A stretch of DNA of 64,000 nt from positions 1-64,000 of the forward strand of contig JAAVZY010000065.1 of NCBI GenBank assembly GCA_022791945.1. The letters are read 5' to 3'. The notes under the pieces are model-generated. The model was not told the DNA's origin, made no database searches, and saw only the letters and a program-made list of their open reading frames with translations. The DNA comes from Oscillospiraceae bacterium. GTDB taxonomy: Bacteria > Bacillota > Clostridia > Oscillospirales > Ruminococcaceae. Positions 34,808-44,001 of the stretch are shown here, in pieces (the stretch's first letter is position 1; each line of letters begins with the position of its first letter). A program made the position numbers and the translations under genes.

Positions 34808-34859
34808 AAAACCGCCGCCGGTCTGATGCAATTCGGCCTGCCTGTCGGAGGGCGGTTTT
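34808..34859 (+). terminator. Possible terminator after the DUF1858 gene
   Basis: AAAACCGCC (34808-34816) is complementary to GGCGGTTTT (34851-34859) with a long internal part, ending in a T-run. The position 20 nt after the stop suits termination. Confidence 0.5.
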
Positions 34860-34936
34860 GATAGCAAGGAACAGCCGGGATCGCGGATTGCTCCGCGGTT
34901 TCCCTTCCGGCTGCCGTGTGCGCGGCTGTGCATATC

Positions 34937-34970
34937 GGGCTGGCGGCGAAAGCCGCCAGCTTCTTTGTAT
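34937..34970 (+). terminator. GNRA-capped hairpin with U-run
   Basis: GCTGGCGGC-GAAA-GCCGCCAGC (34939-34960) followed by TTCTTTGTATTT. It is a good intrinsic terminator between the DUF1858 and RING-like genes; no gene ends just upstream of it, so it may end a short untranslated RNA or be a second terminator. The rest of 34860-35003 shows nothing recognisable. Confidence 0.6.
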
Positions 34971-35003
34971 TTCCGCGGGCCTTTCCGGAGGGCTTGCCCT
35001 TCG

Positions 35004-35032
35004 GAGAAAAGGGTGCTATAATGAGAGCATTG
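35004..35032 (+). promoter_or_regulatory. Promoter for the RING/zinc-ribbon gene
   Basis: TTGCCC (35004-35009), 17 nt, TATAAT (35027-35032) with a TGn extension; 86 nt upstream of the start codon. Confidence 0.75.
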
Positions 35033-35118
35033 TACAGCTTTATACAGGAAAACAACGCTTTAGGGCGATTTCTGCGAGCCCTGACAGCCTAGGGATACGG
35101 GAGGATTATTCCAAGCCT

Positions 35119-36024
35119 ATGAACCGATATGATTCCATCGACTGCCCAATCTGCGGGAAGCCTCTGAAGGATGGGGATGTGGTGGTCTGCCCGGAATGCG
35201 GAGCGCCCTATCATCGAAGCTGCTGGCAGGAGGAGGGCTGCTGCGTCTTCCCGGAGCTGCACCAGCAGGGCCGGGAGTGGGAGCCTCCTGTCCGGGAAGC
35301 GCCCCATCCCCCTGGGTTTGTCTGCTCCCGGTGCGGCACCGTAAATCCGCATCAGGGGCTTTTCTGTCAGACCTGCGGGAATCAGCTCAGGGAGGGCCCT
35401 GTGCCGTCCCCTTTCCCGGCCATGGGCGGAATCCCGCTGAATCCCTATACCACCCCCTTCGGCGGCCTTTCCCCCGAGGAGGAGATCGACGGCATCCCCG
35501 CCCAGGATCTGGCGGTATTCGTCAGCCAGAATTCCCACTACTTCCTGCCCCTGTTCAAGCGGCTCTCCACCATGCGGGCGCGGATGATCAACTGGGCCGC
35601 CTTTCTGTTCGGCGGCGGGTATTATCTCTACCGGAAGATGTATGGACTGGGGCTGGCGGCGCTGCTGATTCAGGGGCTGGTGTGGGCGCCTTACTTTCTG
35701 ATGTATATCCAGGCCCTGACCTCCGGGGCAGTGACCGAGACTGCCATGGTGGAGATCGGCGGCGTGTCTTATCTTTGTACATTTTTGGATCTGGTGGTGC
35801 GGCTTTTCTGTGGGATGAGCGCCAACGGCTTCTATTTCAGCCACTGCAAGCGGAAGATCTCCCGGATCAAGGCGCGGGATCAGGCGCCGGAGGATTACCG
35901 CGCGGAGCTGGCCAGAAGGGGCTCCACTGCAGCCAAGCTGATCAGCGTGATCCTGGTGGGATGCGGCCTGCTTCTGCTCGTCTCCTTCCTGCTTCTGCTG
36001 CCCTCCCTGCTGGGAGGCGGCTAG
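35119..36024 (+). CDS. RING-like/zinc-ribbon membrane protein (DUF2628-like)
   Basis: A 301-residue protein. Residues 10-40 form a RING-finger-like double zinc site (CPICGKPL, CPECGAPYHRSC), residues about 75-97 a zinc ribbon (CSRCG, CQTCG). After a linker, a DUF2628-like region begins with NSHYFLPLFKRL and MINWAAFLFGGGYYLYRKMYGLG, with hydrophobic helices near 170-225 and 275-300. It is a membrane protein with a cytoplasmic metal-binding head; function unknown. The GGGAGG Shine-Dalgarno is rather far (14 nt) from the ATG, but no better start exists. Confidence 0.8.
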   Translation: MNRYDSIDCPICGKPLKDGDVVVCPECGAPYHRSCWQEEGCCVFPELHQQGREWEPPVREAPHPPGFVCSRCGTVNPHQGLFCQTCGNQLREGPVPSPFPAMGGIPLNPYTTPFGGLSPEEEIDGIPAQDLAVFVSQNSHYFLPLFKRLSTMRARMINWAAFLFGGGYYLYRKMYGLGLAALLIQGLVWAPYFLMYIQALTSGAVTETAMVEIGGVSYLCTFLDLVVRLFCGMSANGFYFSHCKRKISRIKARDQAPEDYRAELARRGSTAAKLISVILVGCGLLLLVSFLLLLPSLLGGG

Positions 36025-36030
36025 AGGCGC

Positions 36031-36080
36031 ACCTCCTTTCGAGGCTTCGCATATACTATGAATGATCGGCAATGCCGATC
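36031..36080 (+). promoter_or_regulatory. SigK/SigE-like promoter and palindrome before the Cys-rich gene
   Basis: CATATACTA at 36050-36058 fits the sporulation sigma-K -10 pattern CATAnnnTA, with AC (36031-36032) 17 nt upstream as the short -35. A sigma-A style -35 is absent. Just downstream, GATCGGCA-A-TGCCGATC (36064-36080) is a perfect palindrome that could be an operator or an mRNA hairpin. The sigma factor assignment is a pattern match only. Confidence 0.4.
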
Positions 36081-36125
36081 TGACGCGATGCTCCCTTTGG
36101 AGCCTCTGAAAGGAAGGAACCCTCT

Positions 36126-36458
36126 ATGGAGCCCTCTTCTGTTTTTTGTTCCTGCTGCTCTCCCTGCTGTGATTTCCACGGCGTTCTCATCTGCCGGGTT
36201 GAAGATGAGCCGTCGGAGGTCCCGGATAACAGCTGCAACTGCGGCTGTGACTGCGACGATTCCGACTACCTTGATCCGGATTTCAGCTGGCCCCCGATAG
36301 GCGGCTGTGGCTGCGGCGGCTGTCAAAGCCGGCCCTGCTGCTGCCATTCCTGCTGCCATTGCTGTTGCTGCTGCCGCCAGCAGTCCTCCAATAATTCCGG
36401 AAGTGAAAATTCCAATGGCTGCTGCTTTAAAATCCGCATCAGCCCCTGTGATGATTAA
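36126..36458 (+). CDS. Cysteine-rich small protein of unknown function
   Basis: A 110-residue protein with 26 Cys (24%), clustered as FCSCCSPCC at the N terminus, CNCGCDC near 37-43, CGCGGC near 61-66 and a dense HSCCHCCCCC block near 74-83. The middle is acidic and the C terminus ends SPCDD. No known metallothionein or ferredoxin spacing is recognised. AAGGAAGGA lies 6-7 nt before the ATG, and a perfect terminator follows the stop by 7 nt, so it is a genuine transcription unit. Cys-rich proteins of this kind include exosporium proteins such as CdeC and metal-binding proteins; neither role is proven here. Confidence 0.7.
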   Translation: MEPSSVFCSCCSPCCDFHGVLICRVEDEPSEVPDNSCNCGCDCDDSDYLDPDFSWPPIGGCGCGGCQSRPCCCHSCCHCCCCCRQQSSNNSGSENSNGCCFKIRISPCDD

Positions 36459-36465
36459 CAGATGA

Positions 36466-36503
36466 AAATGCCCGGAGCATCCCACTGGATGCTCCGGGCA
36501 TTT
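36466..36503 (+). terminator. Perfect 17-bp terminator hairpin
   Basis: AAATGCCCGGAGCATCC-CACT-GGATGCTCCGGGCATTT. It ends the Cys-rich gene and may serve the convergent hslO gene too, since the A/T ends are symmetrical. Confidence 0.8.
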
Positions 36504-36519
36504 GTGCGTTTCTGCGCGG

Positions 36520-36547
36520 AGGGCAAGGCCTCGAGTCTTACCCTTGG
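36520..36547. repeat. Residual end of a palindromic repeat at the hslO stop codon
   Basis: GAGGGCAAGGCCTCGAGTCTTACCCTT carries both terminal motifs of the family with almost everything between them lost. The hslO stop codon lies within it. Confidence 0.5.
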
Positions 36548-37425
36548 GACTGCTTGCGGGCGATGATATGCTCCAGCTCTCCCTGGGTGAAAGTATACCT
36601 GGTTTCGCAGAAATGGCAGCACACCTCGCAGCCGTGATCTTCGTCGCGCATTTCCGCCAGCTCCTGGAGGTTTAAGCTGGAGAGGGTGCGTTCCACCCGG
36701 GAGCGGCTGCAGTCGCAGTGGTAAGCGGGGCTGGATTCGTCCAGGAGGTCCGGGTCGAGGCCGCGCAGAAGCAAACGGCAGATTTCCTCCGGAGTGGTTC
36801 CCTGATCAATCAGGGAGGACACCGGCGGCATTGTTTTCATATTCTCCTCAATGGCGGTAATGCAGGCGGGATCCGCAAAGGGAAGCAGCTGCACCAGGAA
36901 GCCGCCGGCAGCCCTGGGGGTCAGGTCACGGTCCACCAGAACACCCAGACCACAGACGGTGGGAATCTGTTCACTCAGGGCGTAATAGCTGGTGATATCC
37001 TCGGCAATCTCGCCGGAGACAATCGGCGTCTGCCCCACGTAGGGCTCCTTCAGCCCCAGATCCCGTATTACGCTCAGGGAGCCCTCAGTCCCCACCGCGC
37101 CCCGGACATCCAGCTTTCCCATGCTGTTCAGCGGCAGCTCCACAGCTGGATTGTCTACATAAGCTTTCACGCTTCCGTTGGAGCGGGCGACGGCAATCAG
37201 CGAGCCTGCCGGTCCGCCGCCCTTCATCCGGAGCGTGATCGTGTCCTTCTCCCCCTTGAGCAGGTAGCCCATGATGGAGGCTGCCGAGGCCAGCCGCCCC
37301 AGGGCGGCTGTGATCACGGGCATGGACTGATGAATCCGCTGAATCTCCCGAACAATGTCCGTGGAATTCAAAGCGCACGCAAACGCAGAACCGTCATTTG
37401 TAATACAGCGCACCAATTTGCCCAT
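36538..37425 (-). CDS. hslO: Redox-regulated chaperone Hsp33
   Basis: A 295-residue Hsp33, a holdase chaperone activated by disulfide formation and zinc release during oxidative stress. The core fold covers about 1-230; the zinc-binding redox switch is CDC near 238 and CEVCCHFC near 265, which contains the CXXC pair. The start MGKLVRC is preceded by AAAGGA; the longer in-frame extension lies in the repeat at 37463 and was rejected. It suits an anaerobe facing oxygen exposure. Confidence 0.94.
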   Translation of the reverse strand: MGKLVRCITNDGSAFACALNSTDIVREIQRIHQSMPVITAALGRLASAASIMGYLLKGEKDTITLRMKGGGPAGSLIAVARSNGSVKAYVDNPAVELPLNSMGKLDVRGAVGTEGSLSVIRDLGLKEPYVGQTPIVSGEIAEDITSYYALSEQIPTVCGLGVLVDRDLTPRAAGGFLVQLLPFADPACITAIEENMKTMPPVSSLIDQGTTPEEICRLLLRGLDPDLLDESSPAYHCDCSRSRVERTLSSLNLQELAEMRDEDHGCEVCCHFCETRYTFTQGELEHIIARKQSQG

Positions 37426-37462
37426 CGTATTGTCAATCCTTTCTGGGTGTTGTAGCAACAGC

Positions 37463-37607
37463 GGGGAAGACCTCGAGGACGCTGTCCTCGAGTCTCCGCA
37501 GTGCGTTGTTTCACAACGCACTTAGGAATTCGGCTTCGCCGAATTCTGAGATGCGCCGCTGGCGGCGCATTGCAGAGCGCGAGACAGAGTCTCGCGGCCT
37601 TGCCCTT
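37463..37607. repeat. Compact palindromic repeat element, inverted relative to 11081 copy
   Basis: The five hairpins of the 11081 copy in reverse order: CTCGAGGAC-GCT-GTCCTCGAG type end, GTGCGTTGT-TTC-ACAACGCAC, GAATTCGGC-TTC-GCCGAATTC, TGCGCCGC-TG-GCGGCGCA and GCGAGAC-AGA-GTCTCGC, closing with CTTGCCCTTA. It fills the gap between hslO and valS. Confidence 0.9.
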
Positions 37608-37644
37608 AGAGAATCCAGCGATCCTCCTGCCGGGGGACTTCTTC

Positions 37645-40263
37645 TCACCCCAAAGCGGCAATACTGTCAGTGAGCTTCTGGAGAAGCTCCTGGGCGCGGC
37701 GGAGCTTTTCCCGCTCGTTATTGACGACCGCCTCCGGCGCGCGGGAGACGAATTTCTCATTGGAAAGCTTGCCGCTGAGCAGAGCGATCTCCTTCTCGCA
37801 GCCCGCTTTTTCCCGGTTCAGACGCTCCAGCTCCTTCTGCTTGTCGATGAGCTCTTCCATAGGCAGGAAGATCCGGGCGCTCTGGGTCGCTACCTGCACG
37901 GCCCCCTCCACCGGCTCATGGGTCAGCCGCAGCTCCGAAGCGGACGCCAGCCGCTGGAAGAACGCCGCTGAGGCCCGGAAGATCTCCTCATACTGGGTAT
38001 CCACGTAGACCGCCGCCTTCCGGGAGGGAGGCACGTTCATCTCCGTGCGCACATTCCGGATGCCCCTGATGGCCTCCATCACCCGGGCAAACTCCCGCTC
38101 GTCCGCTGCAAAATCCAGCTCCGGCCGGTACGCCGGCCACTTGGCAATCATGATGCTTTCGCAGTCGTTGGGAAGGGCCTGCCAGATTTCCTCTGTAATA
38201 AAAGGCATGAAGGGATGCAGCAGCTTCAGGGTGTTGGTCATCACGTACACCAGCACCCGCCGGGCGTTTTCAGCGTCCTCCGGATTCTGGAGACGGGCCT
38301 TGGCAAGCTCAATATACCAGTCGCAGAACACATCCCACAGGAAATCATAGATCTTCTGCTCCGCGACGCCCAGCTCGAACTTATCCAGATTATCCGTGAC
38401 CTCCCGCACCAGCCGGTTGTACTGGGAAAGGAGCCACTTGTCCTCTGTGGTCAGCGCCTCCGGAAGGCCGGGAGCAGGCTCCTCCCCATCGGGCAGATTC
38501 ATCAGGATGAACCGGGCGGCGTTCCACAGCTTGTTGGCAAAGTTCCGGGCGGCCTTCACCTTATCGTCGGAGAAGCGCATATCGTTGCCGGGACTGTTGC
38601 CGGTGACCAGGGCCAGCCGCAGGGCGTCCGCGCCGTACTGCTCGATGATCTCCAGGGGATCGATGCCGTTCCCCAAGGACTTGGACATCTTCCGCCCCTG
38701 GGCGTCCCGCACCAGGCCGTGGAAGAGCACCGCCTTAAAGGGCGCTTCCCCGGTATGCTCCACGGCTGAGAAGATCATCCGGGCCACCCAGAAGAAAATA
38801 ATGTCATAACCGGTGACCAGCGTGTCCGTAGGATAGAAATACTTCAGATCCTCCGTCTGCTCCGGCCAGCCCAGGGTGGAGAAGGGCCACAGAGCGGAGG
38901 AGAACCAGGTATCCAGCGTATCCGGATCCTGCTCCAGCTGTCCGCTCCCGCACTTGGGGCAGAGCTTTGGGGCGTCCTTGGCCACGATCAGCTCTCCGCA
39001 GTCCTGGCAGTACCAGGCAGGAATCCGATGGCCCCACCAAAGCTGCCGGGAGATGCACCAGTCCTTGATGTTCTCCATCCAGTTATAATAGATTTTGTCG
39101 AACCGTTCGGGAATGAAGCGGGTCTGTCCCTCCCGCACAACCTTGACCGCCGGAGCGGCCAGAGGCTCCATCTTCACGAACCACTGCTTGGAAACCCGCG
39201 GCTCCACGGTGTCATGGCAGCGGTAACAGGTGCCCACATTGTGGGTGTGATCCTCCGCCCGCACCAGAAAGCCGCCCGCCTCCAAATCGGCCACAATGGC
39301 CTTCCGGGCCTCATAGCGATCCATGCCCTGATAGCTTCCGCCCTGTTCGTTGATACGGGCGTCGTCGGTCATCACGTTGATCACCGGCAGATTGTGCCGC
39401 AGGCCCACCTCAAAGTCGTTGGGATCGTGGGCGGGGGTGATCTTCACCACGCCGGTGCCGAACGCCATGTCCACATAGTCATCCGCCACCACCGGGATCT
39501 CCCGGCCCACCAGAGGCAGGATCAGGGTCTTGCCCACCGCGTTCCTGTAGCGCTCATCCCCGGGATTGACCGCCACGGCGGTATCTCCCAGGAGGGTTTC
39601 CGGACGGGTGGTCGCCAGCTCCAGGTATCCGCTCCCGTCAGCAAAGGGATATCGCAGATGCCAGAAGTGGCCGTGCTGTTCCTCATACTCCACCTCGGCG
39701 TCAGAGATGGAGGTGCCGCATTTGGGACACCAGTTGATGATCCGATCGCCCCGGTAGATGAGATCCTTTTCATAGAGGCGGCAGAACACCTCCCGTACCG
39801 CGCGGGAGCAGCCCTCGTCCAGGGTGAACCGCTCCCGGCTCCAATCGCAGGAGGAGCCCAGCTTTTTCAGCTGCTCCACAATCCGGCCGCCGTACTGGCG
39901 CTTCCAGGCCCAGGCGCGCTCTAAAAAGCCCTCCCGGCCCAGTTCTTCCTTGGTGACGCCCTCCTTCCGCATTGCTTCCACAATTTTTGCCTCTGTGGCA
40001 ATGGAAGCGTGGTCGGTGCCGGGCACCCACAGGGCCGCATAGCCCTGCATCCGCTTATAGCGAATCAGGATATCCTGGAGGGTTTCGTCCAGGGCGTGGC
40101 CCATGTGGAGCTGGCCTGTGATGTTGGGCGGGGGGATCACAATGGTATAGGGCTTCTTTTCCGGATCCCGCCTGGCGGTGAAATAGCCTCTGGACTGCCA
40201 CTGTCCATAGAGACGTTCCTCAAAGGAAGCGGGGTTATAGGTCTTTTCAAGCTGTTTTCCCAT
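37645..40263 (-). CDS. valS: Valyl-tRNA synthetase
   Basis: An 872-residue class I synthetase charging tRNA-Val, with an editing domain. Motifs: [20 protein letters not shown] (HMGH signature) near 43, the connective-peptide editing region (about 180-400), zinc-like Cys pairs CQDCGE and CPKCGS near 415-435, [11 protein letters not shown] as the KMSKS loop near 525, the anticodon-binding helical domain, and a C-terminal coiled coil (about 800-870). AAAGGA lies 7 nt before the chosen ATG. A T-box leader controls it. Confidence 0.96.
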   Translation of the reverse strand: MGKQLEKTYNPASFEERLYGQWQSRGYFTARRDPEKKPYTIVIPPPNITGQLHMGHALDETLQDILIRYKRMQGYAALWVPGTDHASIATEAKIVEAMRKEGVTKEELGREGFLERAWAWKRQYGGRIVEQLKKLGSSCDWSRERFTLDEGCSRAVREVFCRLYEKDLIYRGDRIINWCPKCGTSISDAEVEYEEQHGHFWHLRYPFADGSGYLELATTRPETLLGDTAVAVNPGDERYRNAVGKTLILPLVGREIPVVADDYVDMAFGTGVVKITPAHDPNDFEVGLRHNLPVINVMTDDARINEQGGSYQGMDRYEARKAIVADLEAGGFLVRAEDHTHNVGTCYRCHDTVEPRVSKQWFVKMEPLAAPAVKVVREGQTRFIPERFDKIYYNWMENIKDWCISRQLWWGHRIPAWYCQDCGELIVAKDAPKLCPKCGSGQLEQDPDTLDTWFSSALWPFSTLGWPEQTEDLKYFYPTDTLVTGYDIIFFWVARMIFSAVEHTGEAPFKAVLFHGLVRDAQGRKMSKSLGNGIDPLEIIEQYGADALRLALVTGNSPGNDMRFSDDKVKAARNFANKLWNAARFILMNLPDGEEPAPGLPEALTTEDKWLLSQYNRLVREVTDNLDKFELGVAEQKIYDFLWDVFCDWYIELAKARLQNPEDAENARRVLVYVMTNTLKLLHPFMPFITEEIWQALPNDCESIMIAKWPAYRPELDFAADEREFARVMEAIRGIRNVRTEMNVPPSRKAAVYVDTQYEEIFRASAAFFQRLASASELRLTHEPVEGAVQVATQSARIFLPMEELIDKQKELERLNREKAGCEKEIALLSGKLSNEKFVSRAPEAVVNNEREKLRRAQELLQKLTDSIAALG

Positions 40264-40341
40264 GGTCGTATCCTTTCCTTTTGGTATGGCTTTATGCGGG
40301 GGCTTCTGTTTGAGCAAGGGAGAGCTGCTCCGGGCAGACGC

Positions 40342-40612
40342 AAAAACCGCCCTGAGCCAATCGGCTCAGGGCGGGAACTCCCGTGGTACCACCTGAATTC
40401 GGAGCGTAAGCTCCGCGCTTTGCGCACGCCGCCGTCAGGCAGCGCCTTCCCCTGTAACGGTGGGACTCCGTCGGGACCTACTAAGACTGCTCCGTTGGGC
40501 TCCGCGGCTCAAGGGCTACCTTCCATGCCAGCCTCCCGGAAGCTTCCACCAGCCGCTTCCTCTCTGAGGGTGAGGCAGAGCATGTACTCCTCCCTGTCAG
40601 CGCCTTTCGCTG
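40342..40612 (-). ncRNA. T-box leader controlling valS
   Basis: On the minus strand the T-box core AGGTGGTACCACGG (complement of about 40381-40394) precedes the terminator CCGCCCTGAGCC-GATT-GGCTCAGGGCGG (40347-40374) and a U-run. In stem I a candidate Val specifier GTA (complement of 40517-40519) is followed by GCCCTTGAGC, aligned with the equivalent part of the tyrS leader. The leader ends about 80 nt before the valS start. Confidence 0.9.
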
Positions 40613-40617
40613 GTTGT

Positions 40618-40646
40618 ATTATAACCGGAATTCCCGCGCCTGTCAA
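40618..40646 (-). promoter_or_regulatory. Promoter of the valS T-box transcript
   Basis: Minus strand TTGACA (40641-40646), 17-nt spacer, TATAAT (40618-40623): perfect sigma-A consensus. Confidence 0.9.
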
Positions 40647-40696
40647 GAGGGGGGATTTTTGAGAACCTGCCCTTGTGTCAAACCTGAAAAATGCCC

Positions 40697-40725
40697 TTTA
40701 CAAACAGAAGTCAATATGATATACT
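40697..40725 (+). promoter_or_regulatory. Promoter of rpsO
   Basis: TTTACA (40697-40702), 17 nt, TATACT (40720-40725) with a TGn extension. A leader of about 115 nt follows, with weak stem potential that could host S15 autoregulation. Confidence 0.8.
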
Positions 40726-40848
40726 ATTCAAAGCGCCCTGAATCATGGCTTCGGGAATAAGCCCACAGGACGGGAGGTTGTCTTCCGTCGGGAGATTTGC
40801 CTGCCCCCTGCTATGACTGCGGCGAATATAACAACGAGGTGAAGCCTT

Positions 40849-41115
40849 ATGCTGAGAAAAGAAGAAAAGACCGGCATCATTGAACAGAACCGCCTTCATG
40901 AGAAGGACACCGGTTCTCCCGAGGTGCAGGTAGCGATCCTGACCACCCGGATCAACGATCTGACCGAGCATCTGAAGATCCATCCCAAGGATCATCATTC
41001 CCGCCGGGGCCTGCTGAAAATGGTCGGCCATCGCCGCAACCTTCTGAACTACTTGAAGAAGGTGGACATTGAGCGTTACCGCGCCACCATCGCCAAGCTG
41101 GGCATCCGTAAATAA
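40849..41115 (+). CDS. rpsO: 30S ribosomal protein S15
   Basis: An 88-residue S15, which binds 16S rRNA in the central domain. It has the conserved [21 protein letters not shown] and [20 protein letters not shown] segments. The preceding ACGAGGTG serves as ribosome binding site. The gene order rpsO-pnp is conserved in many bacteria. Confidence 0.97.
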   Translation: MLRKEEKTGIIEQNRLHEKDTGSPEVQVAILTTRINDLTEHLKIHPKDHHSRRGLLKMVGHRRNLLNYLKKVDIERYRATIAKLGIRK

Positions 41116-41126
41116 TTCGGCTTGTG

Positions 41127-41154
41127 AAGGCAGGCGGCTTGCGCCGCCTGCCTT
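41127..41154 (+). promoter_or_regulatory. rpsO-pnp intergenic hairpin
   Basis: AAGGCAGGCGGC-TTGC-GCCGCCTGCCTT, a perfect 12-bp stem. It lacks a clean U-run, so it may be a partial terminator or an RNase III processing site like that between rpsO and pnp in E. coli (inference). Confidence 0.55.
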
Positions 41155-41297
41155 GACATTATCATTATCATTCCGCCCGGGCCTTCCGCAAATGCAGGAA
41201 TTAGCATTAAATCGTACCGCCGCGCGGCCGGCGGCAGGATTGAGTGCTAACGTCCCGTCTTTGCAGGCTGGCCCGGAAATTTCAAGGAGGTTCTTTC

Positions 41298-43415
41298 ATG
41301 TTCGAAAACTACCGCGTATTTGAAACCACCTTTGCCGGCCGTCCCCTGAAGGTGGAAACCGGCAAAACCTGCTGTCTCTCCAACGGCTCCTGCTGGATCC
41401 GCTATGGCGAAACCACTGTCATGGTCAATGTCACCATGTCCGCCCGTCCCCGTGACGGCATCGACTTCTTCCCCCTCTCTGTAGACTATGAGGAGAAGCT
41501 CTACGCCGCCGGCAAAATCCCCGGCTCCTTCCTAAAGCGGGAGGGCCGTCCCACCGAAAACGCCATCCTCACCTCCCGGATGATTGACCGGCCTATGCGC
41601 CCCCTCTTCCCCGAGGGCCTGCGGAACGACGTTTCCATTGTAGCCACGGTTCTTTCCACAGATGTGGACAACTCCCCGGAGATCAGCGCCCTCATCGGCG
41701 CTTCCATTGCCGTATCCATTTCCGACATCCCCTTCAACGGCCCTATTGCCGGCGTCAGCGTGGGACTGGTGGACGGTCAGATCGTCTTGAACCCCAACAC
41801 TGCCCAGCGTGAGAAATCCGATTTGGATCTCACTGTGGCAGCTTCCGCTGACAAGATCGTCATGATCGAGGCAGGCGCCAACGAGGTTGATAACGAAACC
41901 ATGCTGGAGGCAATCCGGCAGGCCCATGAAGAAATCAAAAAGATGGTTGCCTTTATCAAATCCATGCAGGACGAGATCGGCAAGCCCAAGGCGGAGTTTG
42001 AGCACGTCTCCATCAACTACGATTTCCTGGCCGCTATTGAAGCTGCCTTCGGGGATCGGGTGAAGGAGGCTCTGGACACTGACGACAAGAATATCCGGGA
42101 CGCCCGGATGCAGCCCATCATCACGGAAATCGAGGAGCGGTTCGCTGAGGAATACGCTGACGATATGTCCACCCTGGATGAGGTGATGTACAAGCTCCAG
42201 AAGAAGATCGTCCGGGCCTGGCTGTTCGAGGGCAAGCGGGTGGATGGCCGTGGTATGGACGAGATTCGCCCCCTGGCCGCAGAGGCGGGGATGCTTCCCC
42301 GTGTCCACGGCTCCGGTATGTTCACCCGGGGTCAGACTCAGGTGCTGACCATCGCCACCCTGGGCGCGCTCCGGGACGCCCAGATTCTGGACAGCATTGA
42401 CGAGCGTGAAGAAAAACGGTATATGCACCAATACAATTTCCCCTCCTACTCCGTAGGCGAGACGAAGCCCAGCCGGGGCCCCGGCCGCCGGGAAATCGGT
42501 CACGGCGCTCTGGCCGAGCGGGCGCTGGTGCCGGTGCTCCCCTCTGTGGATGAGTTCCCCTACTCCATCCGGATGGTATCCGAGGTGCTGTCCTCCAACG
42601 GATCCACCTCTCAGGGCTCCATCTGCGGCTCCACTCTGGCGCTGATGGATGCGGGCGTTCCCATCCGCACCCCTGTTGCGGGCATCTCCTGCGGTCTGAT
42701 CACCCGGGACGATGGTTCCTACCAGACCATGGTGGACATTCAGGGCCTGGAGGACTTCTATGGGGATATGGATTTCAAGGTAGGCGGCACCCATAAGGGC
42801 ATCACTGCCATTCAGGTAGATATCAAGGTGGACGGCCTGACTATGGACATCATTGCCGAGGCCTTTGAAAAGACCCGGAAGGCCCGGCTGTATATCCTGG
42901 ACGAGGTGATGGCGAAGGCCATCAGCGAGCCCAGGACGGAGGTTTCCCAGTACGCGCCCAAGGTGCTCAAGACCTTTGTGAAGCCGGATAAGATCCGCGA
43001 GGTTATCGGCAGCGGCGGCAAGGTGATTCAGAAGATCTGCGCCGACTGCAATGTGCAGATTGATCTGGAGGACGACGGCAGCTGCGTGATTATGGGTGTG
43101 GATATCGGCAACGCCCGCCGCGCTCTTTCTATTGTAGAGAGCATTGCCAACGATCCGGAGATCGGCGCCATCTACAAGGGCGTTGTTACCCGGCTGATGA
43201 ACTTCGGCGCTTTTGTGGAAATCGCTCCCGGCAAGGAGGGGCTGGTTCACATCTCCAAGCTGGCCGAGAAGCGGGTTGAGAAGGTCGAGGACGTGGTTAA
43301 CGTGGGCGACACCATCTTTGTCAAGGTGACCGAGATTGATTCTCAGGGCCGGATCAACCTCTCCCGCAAGGACGCTATGGCTGACATCGCCGCCAAGCAG
43401 GATAAGAAGCACTAA
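41298..43415 (+). CDS. pnp: Polyribonucleotide nucleotidyltransferase (PNPase)
   Basis: A 705-residue phosphorolytic 3'-5' exoribonuclease of RNA turnover. Two RNase PH domains (about 10-225 and 315-535) flank a helical domain; the second has GRGMDEIRPL, GQTQVLT and GSTLALMDAGVP. The KH domain (near 560, IREVIGSGGKVIQKI) and the S1 domain (near 630-695, GVVTRLMNFGAFVEI) follow. AAGGAGG lies 7 nt before the ATG at 41298; the earlier in-frame ATG has no such signal. Confidence 0.97.
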   Translation: MFENYRVFETTFAGRPLKVETGKTCCLSNGSCWIRYGETTVMVNVTMSARPRDGIDFFPLSVDYEEKLYAAGKIPGSFLKREGRPTENAILTSRMIDRPMRPLFPEGLRNDVSIVATVLSTDVDNSPEISALIGASIAVSISDIPFNGPIAGVSVGLVDGQIVLNPNTAQREKSDLDLTVAASADKIVMIEAGANEVDNETMLEAIRQAHEEIKKMVAFIKSMQDEIGKPKAEFEHVSINYDFLAAIEAAFGDRVKEALDTDDKNIRDARMQPIITEIEERFAEEYADDMSTLDEVMYKLQKKIVRAWLFEGKRVDGRGMDEIRPLAAEAGMLPRVHGSGMFTRGQTQVLTIATLGALRDAQILDSIDEREEKRYMHQYNFPSYSVGETKPSRGPGRREIGHGALAERALVPVLPSVDEFPYSIRMVSEVLSSNGSTSQGSICGSTLALMDAGVPIRTPVAGISCGLITRDDGSYQTMVDIQGLEDFYGDMDFKVGGTHKGITAIQVDIKVDGLTMDIIAEAFEKTRKARLYILDEVMAKAISEPRTEVSQYAPKVLKTFVKPDKIREVIGSGGKVIQKICADCNVQIDLEDDGSCVIMGVDIGNARRALSIVESIANDPEIGAIYKGVVTRLMNFGAFVEIAPGKEGLVHISKLAEKRVEKVEDVVNVGDTIFVKVTEIDSQGRINLSRKDAMADIAAKQDKKH

Positions 43416-43700
43416 AAGGGAAGGCCGCGAGACTCTGTCTCGCGTCTCTGCGGTGCGTTGTTTCACAACGCACCTAGGAATTCGGCTTCGCCGAATTCTG
43501 AGATGCGCCGCCAGCGGCGCATCGGGGAGGGATTCCCCTTGGATTCCCATTGTTTGAAGGGTTTTGAAGGGCGGAAAAAGGGGTGGGGTCAAGTCTGCAC
43601 AGACTTTCTTCCTCCTGCCACGCAGACAGCCTGATTCCCGCAATACGCTTTTTTCATAAAGAAAAAAGCTCCCCGGTGCGGGATCCAAGTCTGTACACCC
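43416..43700. repeat. Truncated extended palindromic repeat, inverted orientation
   Basis: Begins AAGGGAAGGCCGCGAGAC-TCT-GTCTCGCG, then GTGCGTTGT-TTC-ACAACGCAC, GAATTCGGC-TTC-GCCGAATTC, TGCGCCGC-CA-GCGGCGCA, the CAAGTCTGCACAGACTT palindrome and a TTTTTCATAAAGAAAAA block with one change. It breaks off near 43700. From 43700 to 43880 only scattered fragments of the family are recognisable. Confidence 0.8.
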
Positions 43701-43880
43701 CCGCCGGGTGTCTGTCCTTGATCTTTGCAGCGGGCAGATGCGTTGCAGCGATTGTTCCGCACGCAGGAAATATCAGCGAGGCAAGGACTGCAATTCTGCC
43801 CCCATAACCTCAAAAGGCAGGACTCTAAGGGCCGTTTGAAGATCGGAAAAGCAGGCGGATATATCACAACCTGAAACTGA

Positions 43881-43914
43881 ATCCCCCCGGCACTATATGC
43901 CAGGGGGATTTTTG
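43881..43914 (+). terminator. Terminator downstream of pnp and the repeat
   Basis: ATCCCCCCGGCA pairs with TGCCAGGGGGAT around a short AT loop, followed by TTTTTGG. Rightward orientation suggests it ends transcription that runs out of pnp through the repeat. Confidence 0.7.
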
Positions 43915-44001
43915 GGAAATGATACGTTTCGTCCGATATACAGGAGCTGCTCCGCATAGCTGCAAAGATAGAGAGCGTTCCCAAAGGAGAATCTTCGCTT
44001 C

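Noticed and set aside
36021-36485. A 154-codon minus-strand frame opposite the Cys-rich gene
   Set aside because: It is Ala-rich because Cys codons on the other strand read as Ala. It has no convincing ribosome binding site and runs through the terminator hairpin.
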